Assembly: GCF_052857255.1 (NCBI RefSeq)
Contig: NC_135497.1
Coordinates: forward strand, 180,081,478-180,145,477
DNA: 64,000 nucleotides
Reading direction: 5' to 3'
Origin: Amblyomma americanum
Lineage: Eukaryota > Arthropoda > Arachnida > Ixodida > Ixodidae
The notes below the pieces were generated by a model, which worked only from the letters and a program-made list of their open reading frames with translations, ran no database searches and was not told where the DNA came from. Below, in pieces: positions 44,228-55,475 of this stretch. Position numbers and translations under genes: made by a program. Within the stretch, counting starts at the first letter, position 1; each line of letters begins with the position of its first letter.

Positions 44228-45412
44228 GCTTTAGTCGGACGACATGGGCAACTTCTGGTCGTACGCGGCGTCGCTGGGACTCAGTAATTTCCTCAGGGTC
44301 GACTTCATAGTCTATTTCATCTCATCGACGAAGAACCTTGTACGGGCCGAAATAGCGGCGCAAAAGTTTTTCACTCAATCCGTGGCGAATGGGCATCCAA
44401 ACCCAGACTTGGTCTCCTGGATTGTATTCCGCGCTGCGTCTTCGTAGGTTGTAGCGTCTAGCATCGGTCCGCTGCTGGTCTTTGATCCGTAATCGAGCAA
44501 GTCTACGGGCTTTTGCACGCTGAAGGTAGGCGGCAACGTCGACGTTTTCTCCGGTAACATTGGGCAGCATGGCGTCTATAGCGTGGTCGTGCCCTCACTG
44601 CCATAGACGAGCCGAAATGGCGTCATCTGGGTGGTCTCCTCCTGCACTGCGGCATTGTAGGCGAAGACAACGTAAGTCAGGATGACGACCCAGGTCTTGT
44701 GTTCGGCATCCGCATACATGGCGGGCATGTCAGCGATGGTTTTGTTCAGGCGCTCCGTGAGTCGATTGATCTGTGTACGGTATGCAGTTGTCCTCAGGTG
44801 GCTGGTTTGGCTGTAACGCAGGATGGCTTGCGTTAGTTCCGCCGTGAATGCTGTTCCTCTGTCCGTGATGAGCACATCGGGAGCGCCGTGTTGAAGAAGA
44901 ATGCACTCCACGAAAAATTTGGCGACCTCTGCTTCTGTTCTGTTCGTTAGGGCTTTTGCCTCGGCATAGCGGGTCAGGTAGTCGGTCGCTACGATGATTC
45001 GCTTTGACTTTGGGAAAGGGCCAAGCAGGGTCATGCCGATCTGCTGGAAGGGCCTTGAGTGGGGTTCAAAAGGGTTCAGAAATCCTGCTGGTCGGGTGGG
45101 AGGTGCCTTCATTGCTAACAATCTCGGCAGGTTTTTACATAATGTGCGACGTCGGCGGGCAGTCGGGGCCAGTAATACTTGTCTTGAATGCGGCGGAGGG
45201 TGCGAGAAAACTCGAGATGTCCAGCTGTCGGCTTGCCGTGTTAAGCTTGTAGAACTTATTCGCGGAGACAAGCTGGTGCAACAAGGAGATAGGCTGTTTT
45301 GTTTGCGGCGAAGTTTTTCTTCACGAGGACATAATTCTGTACACAGAACAAAGCCAATCCTCGCTTGAACGAGGGGGGGGGGGTGAAGAAAGCTTGCCCT
45401 CCAAGTACTCAT
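44228..45412 (-). pseudogene. G3 integrase
   Basis: Core at 44576-45412: IGMTLLGPFPKSKRIIVATD (first catalytic Asp position reads T, i.e. MTLLGPF where MDLLGPF is usual, so it is lost), VLITDRGTAFTAEL (second Asp), LTERLNKTIADM (Glu). C-terminal domain at 44322-44570: [20 protein letters not shown] and FGPYKVLR with the GPY motif. A frame change separates the two. The HHCC finger lies upstream near 45150-45250, degenerate. Confidence 0.85.
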
Positions 45413-45421
45413 TGAGGCCTT

Positions 45422-46502
45422 TTAAGTCTGGGTTCGAGCGTTGCCGCTGTGCAAAAGAGCTGAAGTTGATGGGTTCCAGGAAGGCGTCCCCATGGTCGTC
45501 CGGCGGCGGTGAATCGACAGGGGCTCGAGACAGACATATATTAGTGTGGGCAGAGAATAAAGAGTGAAAATTAATGTTGCCCAGCCCGCACCGCTAATGG
45601 CACAACGGGCTGCTCGAGACACAGTCGGCATCAGAGTGCTTGCGTCCGGACTTGTAAACGACGGCGACGTCAAACTCCTGGAGACGCAGGCTACATCAAG
45701 CGAGGCGGCCGGAGGGGACCTTAAAACTGGCAAGCCAGCACAGTGCGTGGTGATCGCTGACCACCTTGAAGGGTCGTCCGTACAGGCAGGGGCGGAATTT
45801 TGACGTATCCCAGATGACGGCAAGGCACTCCTCAGTTGTCGAATAGTTAGCCTCGGCCTTGGGACAGAGAACGGCTGCCCTACGTGATTATACTTTCTCC
45901 AGTCCGTCAGTTTTCTGAAGAGGATGGCGCTTAAGCCCACACTGCTTGCGTCGGTATGAACTTCAGTTTCGGCGTGTCCATCAAAGTGCGCGAGGATCGG
46001 TGGATACTGTAAATGACGCTGAAGTTCCCTGAGTGATTCTGCTTGAGGCGCTTCCAATTTAAATGGTACGTGTGCCTTTGTCAGTTAGGTAAGAGGTTCG
46101 GCGATGCGCGAAAAGTTCTTCACAAATCATGGGCAATACGCGCACAGTCCGAGGAATCTGCGCACAGCTTTCTTATCGGCTGGCGATGGAAACTGTGCGA
46201 TAGCAGCTGTTTTCTGGGGTTTGGGTGCACTCCCTCCTTGCTAACGATGTGGCCTAGAAATAGCAGCTCTTCATAGTCAAAGTGGCACTTCCCAGCTTTC
46301 AAGGCCAGACCGGACGACGTAATTGCCTCTTGTACTGTTCGAAGCCTTTTTAGGTGCTTTTAAAACTTCGAGGCGAAGACAACAGCGTCATCTAAATATA
46401 CCAGACAAATTTGCCACTTCAGGCCTGCCAGCACTGTATCCATTACACGCTGAAATGTTGCTGGGGTGGAACAGAGACTAAATGGCATCACCTTGAACTC
46501 GA
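45422..46502 (-). pseudogene. G3 RNase H and distal RT
   Basis: RNase H starts with LAHFDGHAETEVHTDASSVG (TDAS) then loses frame; plus-strand positions 45730-45780 encode on the minus strand the SDHHALC-like block in another frame. Distal RT: GKCHFDYEELLFLGHIVSKE (46120-46302) and the catalytic region ICLVYLDDAVVFASKF (46360-46420) with an intact YLDD. Confidence 0.8.
46494..46502. repeat. 9-bp TSD of SINE, left copy
   Basis: TGAACTCGA, repeated at 46741-46749. Confidence 0.88.
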
Positions 46503-46740
46503 AGATGCTTTGGTTTATGGGGGTTTTACGTCCCAAAGCGACTCGGGCTATGAGAGACACCGTAGTTAAGGACTCCAGAAATTTCGACCACCTGGGGTTC
46601 TTTAACGTGCACTGACATCGCACAGCACACGGGCCTCTTGAATTTCGCCTCCATCGAAATTCGACCGTCGCGGCCGGGGTCGAACCCGCGTCTTTCGGGC
46701 CAGCAGCCGAGCGCCATAACCACTCAGCCACCGTGGCGGC
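46503..46740 (-). mobile_element. Full-length SINE, type II tail, in G3 RT
   Basis: 238 bp between 9-bp duplications. Minus strand: head GCCGCCACGGTGGCTGAGTGG, B box GGGTTCGACCCC, central block as in the type I SINE, then a different 3' end (GAGTCGCTTTGGGACG, AAAACCCCCATAAACCAAAG). It splits the RT between the DGLEF and KVMPF residues. The frame crossing it (46360-46794) is a chimaera of SINE and RT and is not a protein. Confidence 0.92.
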
Positions 46741-46749
46741 TGAACTCGA
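46741..46749. repeat. 9-bp TSD of SINE, right copy
   Basis: TGAACTCGA, matching 46494-46502. Confidence 0.88.
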
Positions 46750-47010
46750 GGCCATCCGGAGTAATGAATGCGGTCTTCTCGCGATCACTTCCATTGACCT
46801 CTATTTGCCAGTAGTCGCTCTTCAGATCGATCGATGAGCAATAATTGGTGTTGAAGAGCCGGTACAGTGTCTCGTCTATGCGTGGAAGGGGGTAGACACA
46901 TCCCTCTTCGTTATGTGTTTCAAGAGGCGGTAATCGACGCAGAATCGGAGTGCGCCTTCTTTCTTCCTCATCAGAAGAACCGGTGTCGCCCAGGGGCTCT
47001 TCGATGGCTG

Positions 47011-47019
47011 GATGACATC
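47011..47019. repeat. 9-bp TSD of 47020-47405 insertion, left copy
   Basis: GATGACATC, repeated at 47406-47414. Confidence 0.85.
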
Positions 47020-47405
47020 ATGAACTGGTGGGCGAGTTGGTCAGACATGGTTCTTGTAAACCATCGCAACCGCTCGAAGCCAAACAGGGAAAGGTGCTGG
47101 GCTTGCTTGTTTGTGGGCTTTCAGCCTTCAGTTAGTCATGACATAACGATATGCAAGTTCCTGGGGGCCGAATGGCAACGTCAATTGAGGTCGTGCAAAG
47201 ACCACCTGAGGCTTCTTCTTCAGTCTTTAAGCCAAAAGGGACATTGGAAACAACAGCGGCTAACGAAACAGTCCGGCTTGCATGGTGATAATCAAATAGC
47301 ATTCGTCGACAACATGACAGGGGCTTTGCAAAAAAAAAATCAGCGTCGTGTTTTGTTCCTTCCCTGTTTGGATTCGAGCCGTTGCGCTGGTTTACAAGAG
47401 CCATA
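47020..47405. mobile_element. 386-bp non-autonomous element with inverted repeats
   Basis: Flanked by GATGACATC duplications. About 45 bases at 47048-47094 (TGGTTCTTGTAAACC...CCAAACAGGG) recur inverted at 47360-47403 with few differences; the right copy reaches the element end, the left is preceded by 28 extra bases (AACTGGTGGGCGAGTTGGT), which resemble the arm of the foldback at 7591. Nine-base duplications plus long inverted ends suggest a Mutator-type MITE or a foldback element. No coding capacity. Confidence 0.65.
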
Positions 47406-47414
47406 GATGACATC
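47406..47414. repeat. 9-bp TSD of 47020-47405 insertion, right copy
   Basis: GATGACATC, matching 47011-47019. Confidence 0.85.
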
Positions 47415-47867
47415 GTTGTGAAGCATTCCTTCCACTTGGTCCCAGATGGCTTGTCGTTCTCGGGGTGACACACGGTAGGTGCTTTGGCGGAGAGGTCGGG
47501 TGTGTTGCTCCGTTACAATGCGATGCTTGGCAATCAGCGTTTGTCGGACCTTCGGTGATGACGAGAAGCACTCGCTGTATTTTTAAAGGAGATTGCGGAT
47601 GTGGTCTTGTTTGTTCCTGGGCATGGCTGGGTTTATGTCGAAGACGTGCTTGTGATCTTCCTTGGGTGAATCTTCTGGGGCCCGATCGGAGAGGGCGAAG
47701 GCGTCGCGAACGTTCGATAGTTCGTCAAAGAAAGCAATCGTCTTTACTTTGTTAACGTGCCGGTATTCTTTGCTGAAGTTCGTCGGTAGCACTTGAGCTT
47801 GACCATTGCGGAAATGTGCAATGCCTCTCGCGATGCCGATTCCTTCCTCTGGATGCAACTCCCTGTT

Positions 47868-47878
47868 CCCCTCCACGA
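47868..47878. repeat. 11-bp TSD of LINE-G, left copy
   Basis: CCCCTCCACGA, repeated at 48446-48456. Confidence 0.9.
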
Positions 47879-48445
47879 AATGGTTCCCGGCCCATATGGG
47901 AATCAATGTGCACTCTGAAGTTGTTAACGCCAATGAGTTGGCCCATGTCTGTGCGCGAGGTCTTACACACCGCGGCGGTTCCGGTAGACTCACGGGCGGC
48001 GACTTAGGACTGTACAGGGATTTGCTTCTCACGTTCCATGAAATCTTGGCACATTATCAACTTGCTCGACGGGCGTATCTACCACATGCTCCAAACTGGG
48101 TCGTTCCCCTCCAGGGGCCGATTCAGTCACTTCGCACCTAATGTAGAACCCCACTGTCCAGACTGTGGGGAGGCGTACTGCTCTTTATCTCATATGCTCT
48201 GGCAATTCCCTGCGTTACGCAGCTCATCGCTTACCACTCTATCCGACTGGGAGGCAGCCCTTAAGAGCGGCGACCTCTCAGAGCAACTACGGGCTGTCCA
48301 GAGGGCCTGCGACAGGGCGGGGGACCACAATCTTCCGACCCCGACGTGGGTGCGGCCAGCGACGGCTACGGGGACTCCCTGGAAAGGGAGGTACCCTAAC
48401 GCGGTTCCTCAGGACCATCAATAAAGTTCTTTGTCTGTCTGTCTG
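47879..48445 (+). mobile_element. LINE-G, 5'-truncated I-type LINE 3' end
   Basis: 567 bp between 11-bp duplications, plus strand. It begins within RNase H (KWFPAHMG, then NANELAHVCARGLTHRG), continues with FHEILAHYQLARRAYLP and, one frame on (48038-48424), TGSFPSRGRFSHFAPNVEPH, the knuckle CPDCGEAYCSLSHMLWQF and SEQLRAVQRACDRAG. The 3' end is CAATAAAGTTC followed by (GTCT)n. Similar in design to LINE-F but a different subfamily. Confidence 0.88.
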
Positions 48446-48456
48446 CCCCTCCACGA
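48446..48456. repeat. 11-bp TSD of LINE-G, right copy
   Basis: CCCCTCCACGA, matching 47868-47878. Confidence 0.9.
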
Positions 48457-48857
48457 GAGCGTCCATGTTCTTGGCATCCGTGGCACCTACGGTGACCATG
48501 ACGCTTGATCGAGGTGGGACGTTCACTTGTTCATCGACGACACTGAGGGCAACATGCTGCTCTGTGGTTGTCTTTGAAGGAATAACTTCGTCCGTCAAAA
48601 GCATGATGAGATTGGATCGAAGGTCGATGATAGCCTTGTGTTCATTTTTAAAATCTATGCCCAATATTGCGTCACGGGAACAGTGGGGTAACGTTACGAA
48701 GGTCGCAGGATAGGTATGGCCCTTGACAGTCGATCGCGCTGTGTATCTTCCAGATGGCGTAATAAGGTGTCCTCCTGCGGTGCGAATTTGTGGGCCGTCG
48801 AAACCTTTCGTGACTTTCCTCAACTCTGTAGCGAATGTTCCATTCATCACAGAAAAA

Positions 48858-49255
48858 AAAACAGGGGGGTCACTTTCTTGACCTAAAGTGTGGTGAGGCG
48901 AAAACCTTTAGCGCGATGTTGTTGCTTGTGTCACTGATGTTTCGTTAAGATGTTAATTAAGTACACACTTCTTCGTGACTCTTAAATGCTGGAGACACTG
49001 GAGGGCGCTTGGGAGGCATCCGCCTGATCCGACACCTTTCTGAAAACACTCTCCAGCGTCCTGGACAAGGAGAACTACATATGCGTTGGCAGGAAGTAAC
49101 GTAGTCGTTAGCACGCGCGGCTGCTGAACGGAAGGGTGGTGGTTCGATTCCCATCGTATACAAATGTTTTTTTTTTTTGTTATCGAGTGTAAGAACTTAA
49201 CGGACGGATGGACAGACGGACGCGAGCATGAGCCATTAAAGGCTTTCGTCTTAAT
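48858..49255 (+). mobile_element. Insertion with tRNA-like core and inverted ends
   Basis: Splits the G3 protease between VDTGT and SVMN. The middle (49089-49163) looks like a SINE head: TAGTCGTTAGCACGCGCGGC as A-box region and GGTTCGATTCC as a perfect B box, followed by a T-run. The ends are weakly inverted: GGCGAAAACCTTTA near 48897 and the complement of TAAAGGCTTTCGTC near 49237. The latter belongs to the GCGAAAGC family also seen at 8638 and 12048. It may be a composite of a MITE and a SINE. No duplication found. Confidence 0.55.
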
Positions 49256-49290
49256 AATAGGTCCCTGTGTCAACTAGAGCGGTAACTTTC

Positions 49291-50721
49291 AGGCCGTCGA
49301 TAGCCACCTCCAAGTCAGATGTCCTGGCTCTTGCATTGCAGGTCGTTCTTGGCGTCGAGTCACGGCTTCGTCGGGCATGTGAATCGTGGATAGGGGTGTA
49401 GTTGGTGCTTTTCAGGGTGTGGGCGCCATTTTGAAGTCCGGTAGCTTCGTGGTCGAGCTCATGTTTGTGTGCGTTGCCGGCGCAGTGGATGTAACGTCTT
49501 CATGCGGCGTGTTCGGTGGGGGATCGTCGTCGTTTCGCTGGTGAGCAACCTGACCTCCAAAGGTTGCTTTCTTTAGTTTTTCCTGAGAGGCATGGTGGAC
49601 CTTTCGCGACGAACCGCTGTATAGCTGCGGCCCGGCGACTCAAAACCCGGCGACGCGGACGCTGATGGTGAGCGGGAGAGACGGCTAGATGACACGTATT
49701 CCTCTCGACGCAGGTACTTCGGCCGGGACGGGGTCGTGGGGCAACAACTGAGAAGCCACTCTAACCCATTCTTTTGTAAGGCCAGCGCCGAACAATGTGG
49801 CCGGTTTCGCCGCAATTGAAGCAGAGCGGGCGGCGCTATTCGGTGGTCCTCCAGAGATCGGCTTTTCTTTGGTGGGCTTGCAACTGAGTTGAGCGGGTGG
49901 GCGAGTGGGTTCTTTGGGGCGGTGTATACGGTCCCTGGCACTGAGTGGAAGGACGCCTTTGGCTGCGCACCGTGGCGGCGTAACTCATGGTCTGGAGTTG
50001 TGTGGCCGTCGAAATCGCGGTGCCAGTGCCTGTTGCACTTCTCGCATCACATCCATGAGGGTCGGTTCTTCAGGCTGTGGGAAGTTGGAAGCAGTTGTCG
50101 TAGCTCCTCGCGGACGATTTCTCAGATAACTTCCCGCATGTTGTCCTTGAGGGGGGGGGGGTTGTCGTGTCCGGACGAATTTTACAGACATAAGCAGGGT
50201 GGTTGTACTGCCGAGCCTGGACGTCGAGGGTCTTCTTGATTGTGCAGGCTTCTTGCATGAATTCCTTGCTTGTTTTTGGCGGCTGGCGGACGAGGATGGC
50301 AAAGAGTTGCTTTTTATAAGCCTCGCATTAATAACTGAAGTTTCTTTTCTTCAGTCAGCGTGGGGTTGGCGCGGCGAAAGAGGCGCTTCATCTCTCCGAC
50401 GTAACCGCGAACAGGCTCGTTCGGAAGCTGGATCCTAGACTCGAGAAGTCGTTCGGCTCTTTCTTTCCTCGCGACACTGGTGAATACTTTCAAGTTCCTT
50501 CTTGAATAGCCCCTGGTCGTTAGGGACGACTCGTGGTTTTCGTACCACGTACGTGCTGAGGCCTCCAGTGAGAAAAATACGTGTCCAATTTTCACCGCAT
50601 CATCCCAATTGTTGAATGATGCCACGTGCTCAACGTGGTCCAACCATTCTTCGGGGTCTTTAGGGATCCATTCAAAGGTTGGCGGTACTCGCGGCTGTTG
50701 CAGTTTAATCGTGGTCGTCAT
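49291..50721 (-). pseudogene. gag: G3 gag
   Basis: ATG at 50721 gives MTTTIKLQQPRVPPTFEWIP, then EWLDHVEHVASFNNWDD and ARTWYENHESSL, a Ty3-type capsid comparable in design to G1 gag. A frame change near 50314 follows, then pieces to about 49560. The zinc knuckle is near 49780-49830 in a degenerate frame (the minus strand reads CFNCGETGHIV there). Damaged by several shifts. Confidence 0.82.
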
Positions 50722-50904
50722 CCTTGGCGAGGTTGTGGGGCTCGTAGCAGCGTCTTTTCACTGTCGGATGCGGTCAGTAAGGGTCCCGAACTCAGGCTTC
50801 TCTTAGACGTCGGCTGGCTCGGTGAACTGGTGGCTCGTTCTCCGGTGGGAAGCGCAGAGGGCTGGCGTTACGACTTAGAGGGGGTGTTCGGCGCATGGAC
50901 AGTA

Positions 50905-50922
50905 CCACGCACCTCCACCAGA
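50905..50922 (-). promoter_or_regulatory. G3 putative primer-binding site
   Basis: Directly after the 5' LTR the minus strand reads TCTGGTGGAGGTGCGTGG, with a TGG two bases from the LTR. It resembles the G1 site (TGGTGTGAGGTGC). Confidence 0.55.
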
Positions 50923-51687
50923 TGTCACGTAGTGGTGACTGCAATCCGGAAAGCAGAAAGACAGCAAAAATGGCGTCTAAAAAATTGGCGGTGGTTTAGC
51001 TCTGGTTAAACCTGGAGTGATGCGATAGCTATAGCTGGCCGTGTGGAGCATGCATGGTCAGTCAAATTTCAGTCTTACGCCGCTTCGTTTCGCTGGGCGT
51101 TCCTTCATCTTCGTCCCACTTGACATGGCGCATGCGCATAGCTGTGGCAGCTCGGTTTCGCCGGCGCGCCGCGCCGCCAGCAGCAGCAGCTGCTCCGCAC
51201 CATGTGGCTTGGTCACGTGACCAACCACGTTACGAATCACGCACGTGATTAGCCGCGCCGCCGGCAGCTGCTCCGCACCACGTGATCAACCACGTGACAG
51301 CGTGGCGGCGCCGCCACCGCCACGGCGCCGCCGCGCTGAAGGCTCGAAATGCTACCGTAATGTAGCTATCGCTACAAAACTCCTTATTTGGGCTGACTTG
51401 TGCCGTCAATGGACACAATCACTCGGCGGCGGCGTAGCAACAAGCGTGCTCGGCGGTCTTCGAACAGAACGCCCGCCGCTCTTGGCCATGATCATTTTAA
51501 AGCTAATAGTAAACATTCGAGATAATGCGTGCAAAGTTACACAACATTCTGGGACAACTTAGAATCAGCTCCGTCCTGGATGCGGTCAACCTAGATAAAT
51601 CTGGACGCGTCTTGCAAACGAAGCGATGAAGCCGCGCGCCGGCAACTTTGAAGAACAAACAAACAAACAGTAGACAGATTCGCGGCA
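50923..51687 (-). repeat. G3 5' LTR (765 bp)
   Basis: Plus-strand reading TGTCACGTAGTGGTG...TTCGCGGCA. Its upper part matches 43929-44096. It includes an imperfect tandem duplication at about 51163-51300 (GCCGCCGGCAGCTGCTCCGCACCA-type unit) and several CACGTG-like sites. There is no target duplication because the other LTR is incomplete. Confidence 0.75.
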
Positions 51688-54600
51688 ATGTGGGAGCCAA
51701 AGTGGCCTGATCAGGGCGGTGCAAGGGTGCCGACTGAAGCCCTTAAAGCATGGAGGAAGAAAAATTTAAGGACAGGCCATCACGTGACATTTTTTGAAGC
51801 CGGAAACGAGCTCGGCACCATATTGTCCGGGCGCGCTCTTGTTTATTTTTATCCGCGCTCTTGTTTACGTTTCTCCGCGCACGCGTTTCAAGCCACGTGA
51901 ATGAGTTGGCCTAAAGAGACTCCACTGCGTGTGGCGCTTTATTTCTGGCCGTTGTTCATGTACCGGAGACGTCGTTCGTGCGGGACATCCAGCTCCTTCC
52001 AGTTATTGCTCTTTGCCGCGTCGTCTCCGCGCCGTCCCCGCTCTCTCTTGTTCGAACGAAACAGTCCGGCCTGCATGGTTATAATGAAATAGCATTCGGC
52101 GAAAACACTTATCGCAACTGCGGTAATCGCGGGAAAGAACTTTCACTTATTGCGGTGGCCCGCCATGGTACGTAGTGTTTTTTGTCGCTTTCGCCTGCGT
52201 CGTTTTGCGACGACGAAGATATGTGTCCCTGGGTTCCTTCCAGGCTGCACTTGGCGAAATATACTGGTATACTTACCTCCGGTTGATCCTAGCCTCGTAC
52301 GTGTTAATAGCAGGGCTAGAAGGTTAATTTCACCAGATAAGATGAAGGACAAAAAAATAGTTCAGTGAAATTGTGTATAAATACGCAACTGCTGCCAAAA
52401 TATACCAGAAGAAAAAAACAAATCGTGCATATATACATTTTGAAGAGCATGCTTGTTTGTGTTCTCTCTTTTTATATAAACTGTTACACATGGGGCCACT
52501 GCAATAGAACTTGTTACTCTGTGCCGTGTATCATCTTTCATTCTTTTTTCTACGCTGTGTGCATTGGATTGCGCTGTGTATTTCATGATACTTCTGAAAG
52601 AACTATCCTACTTTAATGCAATGCAATGTACTGCCTTTAAATTTAAGCTTCCTGAAAAGTTTTAGTACATGGCTACCCTGGAAGCTTTCCGTGTCCAGCT
52701 TGCTGGCACGAGGCTTATATTTTAATGACCCTCTGCAGCACTTTGTACATGAGAGCATCATGATTTTCGATTGGACAGCTGTCAAACGTGCTCACGAGGT
52801 TGTAAAAAAATCTTTCTTTGCTGGAATGAGTTTAGAGCTTCATGCCTGAGATCCCTGAGCAAGGTTTTTAATGTGGTTGTTTGCATGCTGTGCTCGCATA
52901 AAGGTGGTCCATATACTGGCCACACTTAAAGGATAGCACAACCCTCTCAGATTTATGCTGAATGCGCACGTGCCTGCTTTTGGCTATGTCGTGAACAATG
53001 CTTCCATGCAGGGTCACACCGCAGCTTAGTGTTCAACCTGCCTTTTAATGCTGCTTTTGTTGATGAATATTGCAATCTCTATATTGCATATGTTTGGGCA
53101 GTTGGCTGCGTCAACAATGTCTTCTGCTTCAGCAGTGAGGACAAAAAAATCCTGCAGTATTTTGTTTTTGCCTTTAATAGTGTATTTATCTTCATAACAA
53201 GTTTTCGTGTGGCTGGCCATGCCAGGAATGCTTTCTCGTACAGCAGCGGGGATGGGCAAATATACTAAGAAGTCTGAGTTCTGGACCCTGAATGCAAAAC
53301 TTAGCATCATAACATATTCATAATGATGACCGTGCCAACAATGACGTTTCACTCACAACTTCAAGAGCCACTCATAGAAGTGTCAGAAACAGAGAGGACC
53401 GACAGTGCCTATATATAGTAGCACGGCAGGGGAGGATTTATGGGGGGGGGGGGGATGTCGTCTCCATCCCAAAGCCTGAAATTTTACATAGGAAAACTGT
53501 GCCGAACTCCTATTTCTCAACAAAAACCTTACAAGAAATGCATGTTTCAAATGAGACAGCCCCCTCCTCCCCCTTTAAGAATGATCCATAAATCCACCCT
53601 TCTAGCACTGCCACATGGCAGGTTTTACGTCCACAGATCTAGTTAAGCGCATGATAATTGATATACATGACCGTACCTTTTCAGACTGCTTCTAGAAGTT
53701 TAGGAGTACCCAGTGGCTTCAGTATAGGTTGCACAGTGTTGTGCATTATTTCAATGCTGTGTTTCATGCCTAACGTGCACAGCTGCAGCTGTACATATAA
53801 ATTTTCTCTAGTTGTTGAAATACTAGCTTGTAATGTCACTGCAGAGTAGCACACTTTACTTGTGATCCACCATACAGAAAATGAAAGTCAATGTATTGAA
53901 CACATCAAACTATTTTTCTTTATCATCACCAAAGGCATCATTGAAATTGAATGCACATGCGCATTCTCATTTCACTGAGTACTTTTTACCACAAGTGACA
54001 CTATCATAGAACATGGGCAAAATAAACACATGTGGGAAAAGGCGTCCAAATTCAGTTCAAGCTTCATTACACAGTGAAAGCTCAGAGCAATAACGTTCAT
54101 ACTATTAATACGCGAAGGGTGCAAACGAAACTATATGGGGAGTTGAAATATTTTCGCTGTCATGAAGTGCGAAAATGCTTCGCCTTTTTCGAACTTCTTG
54201 CCCATCACCTCAACAAAGCAATTGCTGAACCTGCTACAGGAAACGGACCTAAAAACAGCGCGCGACCAGAAATACATACTTGATCTCGATATGAATGAAT
54301 ACACATGAGCCCAGCACGTCCCAAAGGCAAATAGCTCGCACGACACTTCAAACGGGCATGCAACAAAGTTTCTGTATACTAAGAACAAGGCGAGCGCAGC
54401 GGCTTCTTTTACAGTATCGCTCTCAGATGACCTCTAGAGCGAGAAAAAAATCACGTGACTTCCTCCACACTTTTCTCCCGTGTTGTTGTATGGAAAGGGC
54501 CTCTCCTGAGTCTTCCTTCCTTCATCCCTTAAAGAGTTCAGCAGTAGCAAATGGACAGTATGTACACTGACTCGGAGCTTGGGTGTTACTAAAATTCTTT

Positions 54601-55090
54601 CCCAACTTTCCCCCACAGTGGCTTTGTGCCTTCCTATCAGAATAAAAGACTTGCAATCAATCAATCAACCTGTAATCAATCTGTTCAACTTAACACTATT
54701 ATAATAAATTAATTTTTCTTTAATATAAATTGTGTCGGCTTATACGTTTGACCAGTTTTTAATTCTACACTTTTATCTTCACGTCATCGCCCCGCTTTTG
54801 AGCCACCAATCTTCTAACAGCGCCGCCTTCAGGGTGCCTCGATGCGCGCGTACCCCTCCGCTAGGGTGGCCAGAACTTACTAGCCACCCTACCTCCACTG
54901 AGCCGAGCTCGCGCTTTTTTTCAAGCCGCCTTTCTTCTGGTGCTAGCATTTGAATGTAAACACCGGTCACACGTGCTCCTGTCACATTGTCAGCTACCTC
55001 GCCAAGCTGCGCACTCTGCTCCCATCGTTTTCGATTTCATCTTCGCTATCAGACGAAGTTGACAGCAGTTCCTCAATTGCGGCACCCATC
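51688..55090. other. Unclassified interval
   Basis: Mostly AT-rich from 52340 to 54740 with no recognised coding sequence or transposon. 54861-54892 is an imperfect palindrome (CTAGGGTGGC...GCCACCCTAC). Frames such as 53026-53352 minus are open but lack motifs. Confidence 0.3.
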
Positions 55091-55374
55091 CGTATTTTCA
55101 GCTGCACCGTGTGAGACTGCGCGCAGACACGAGCAACACAAAATGGGCAAAGCGGCTTCTCCGTAGCACGCGTCCCGCAATGCTTGCCGAGATTGCACCC
55201 TTGCGAACCGTCGATTGTCTGGGTGCGAGTCGGGGCAACGAACAACTGACCCGGCAAGGTGCGCTCCCGGTGATCGAGGACGGCGATTGCGCACCGGTGC
55301 AGTTGGTCGAGGATAAAAGGTGCGCACCCAGACGCCCCGGTGCGCACCGGTGCGCCTGATCGAAGATGCAATTA

Positions 55375-55475
55375 GTAACGCTGGGCGCACCGGCGTCGTC
55401 TGCTGCAATGCCTGCTGCGCATGCGCAAGCGCGCTGAGACGGCGGACAAGGGGGAGACGGCTTCGAAAAATGTGA
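55375..55475 (-). repeat. Inverted partner of 57890-58025 repeat
   Basis: The reverse complement shares GCGCTTGCGCATGCGCAGCAGGCATTGCAG-type sequence, then GACGACGCCG and GCGCCCAGCGTTACTA with 57958-58020. Unknown family. Confidence 0.7.

Larger units (their letters stand above)
46750..47560 (-). pseudogene. G3 proximal reverse transcriptase
   Basis: Minus-strand pieces: EGMLHNDVI (47405-47440), then after the insertion [20 protein letters not shown] and [16 protein letters not shown] (46900-47010), and SSIDLKSDYWQIEV with EKTAFITP (46755-46840) in broken frames. These are the fingers and palm of a gypsy RT. The interruption at 47020-47405 falls inside the DVIQPS motif. Confidence 0.8.
47580..49290 (-). 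pseudogene. G3 protease and protease-RT linker (twice interrupted)
   Basis: The active site VDTGT lies at 49262-49276 on the minus strand. The enzyme resumes at about 48857 with SVMNGTFATELRKV and CSRDAILGIDFKNEH, the second retropepsin block, and runs to DAKNMDALVEG at about 48450. A LINE then interrupts. The linker resumes at 47875 as VEGNRELHPEEGIGIARGI and continues through TNFSKEYRHVNK and FDINPAMPRNKQDHIRNLL near 47583. Both insertions fall inside the coding frame, so it is inactive. Confidence 0.8.
44097..50922 (-). mobile_element. Ty3/gypsy element G3, internal region, old
   Basis: Minus-strand gag, protease, RT, RNase H and integrase in Ty3/gypsy order, much decayed and carrying at least four later insertions: SINE 46503-46740, a TIR-like element 47020-47405, a truncated LINE 47879-48445, and a tRNA-like insertion 48858-49255. 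It is the oldest of the three gypsy elements here. Confidence 0.88.

Noticed and set aside
46360..46794. 144-codon frame across the SINE in G3
   Set aside because: Chimaera of antisense SINE and RT codons; RT continuity returns only when the SINE is removed.
49089..49163. tRNA gene
   Set aside because: Good B box but no convincing acceptor stem, and it lies inside an insertion; treated as a SINE head.
53026..53352. 108-codon minus-strand frame in AT-rich DNA
   Set aside because: Looks peptide-like in parts, but no motif, splice context or repeat support was found.
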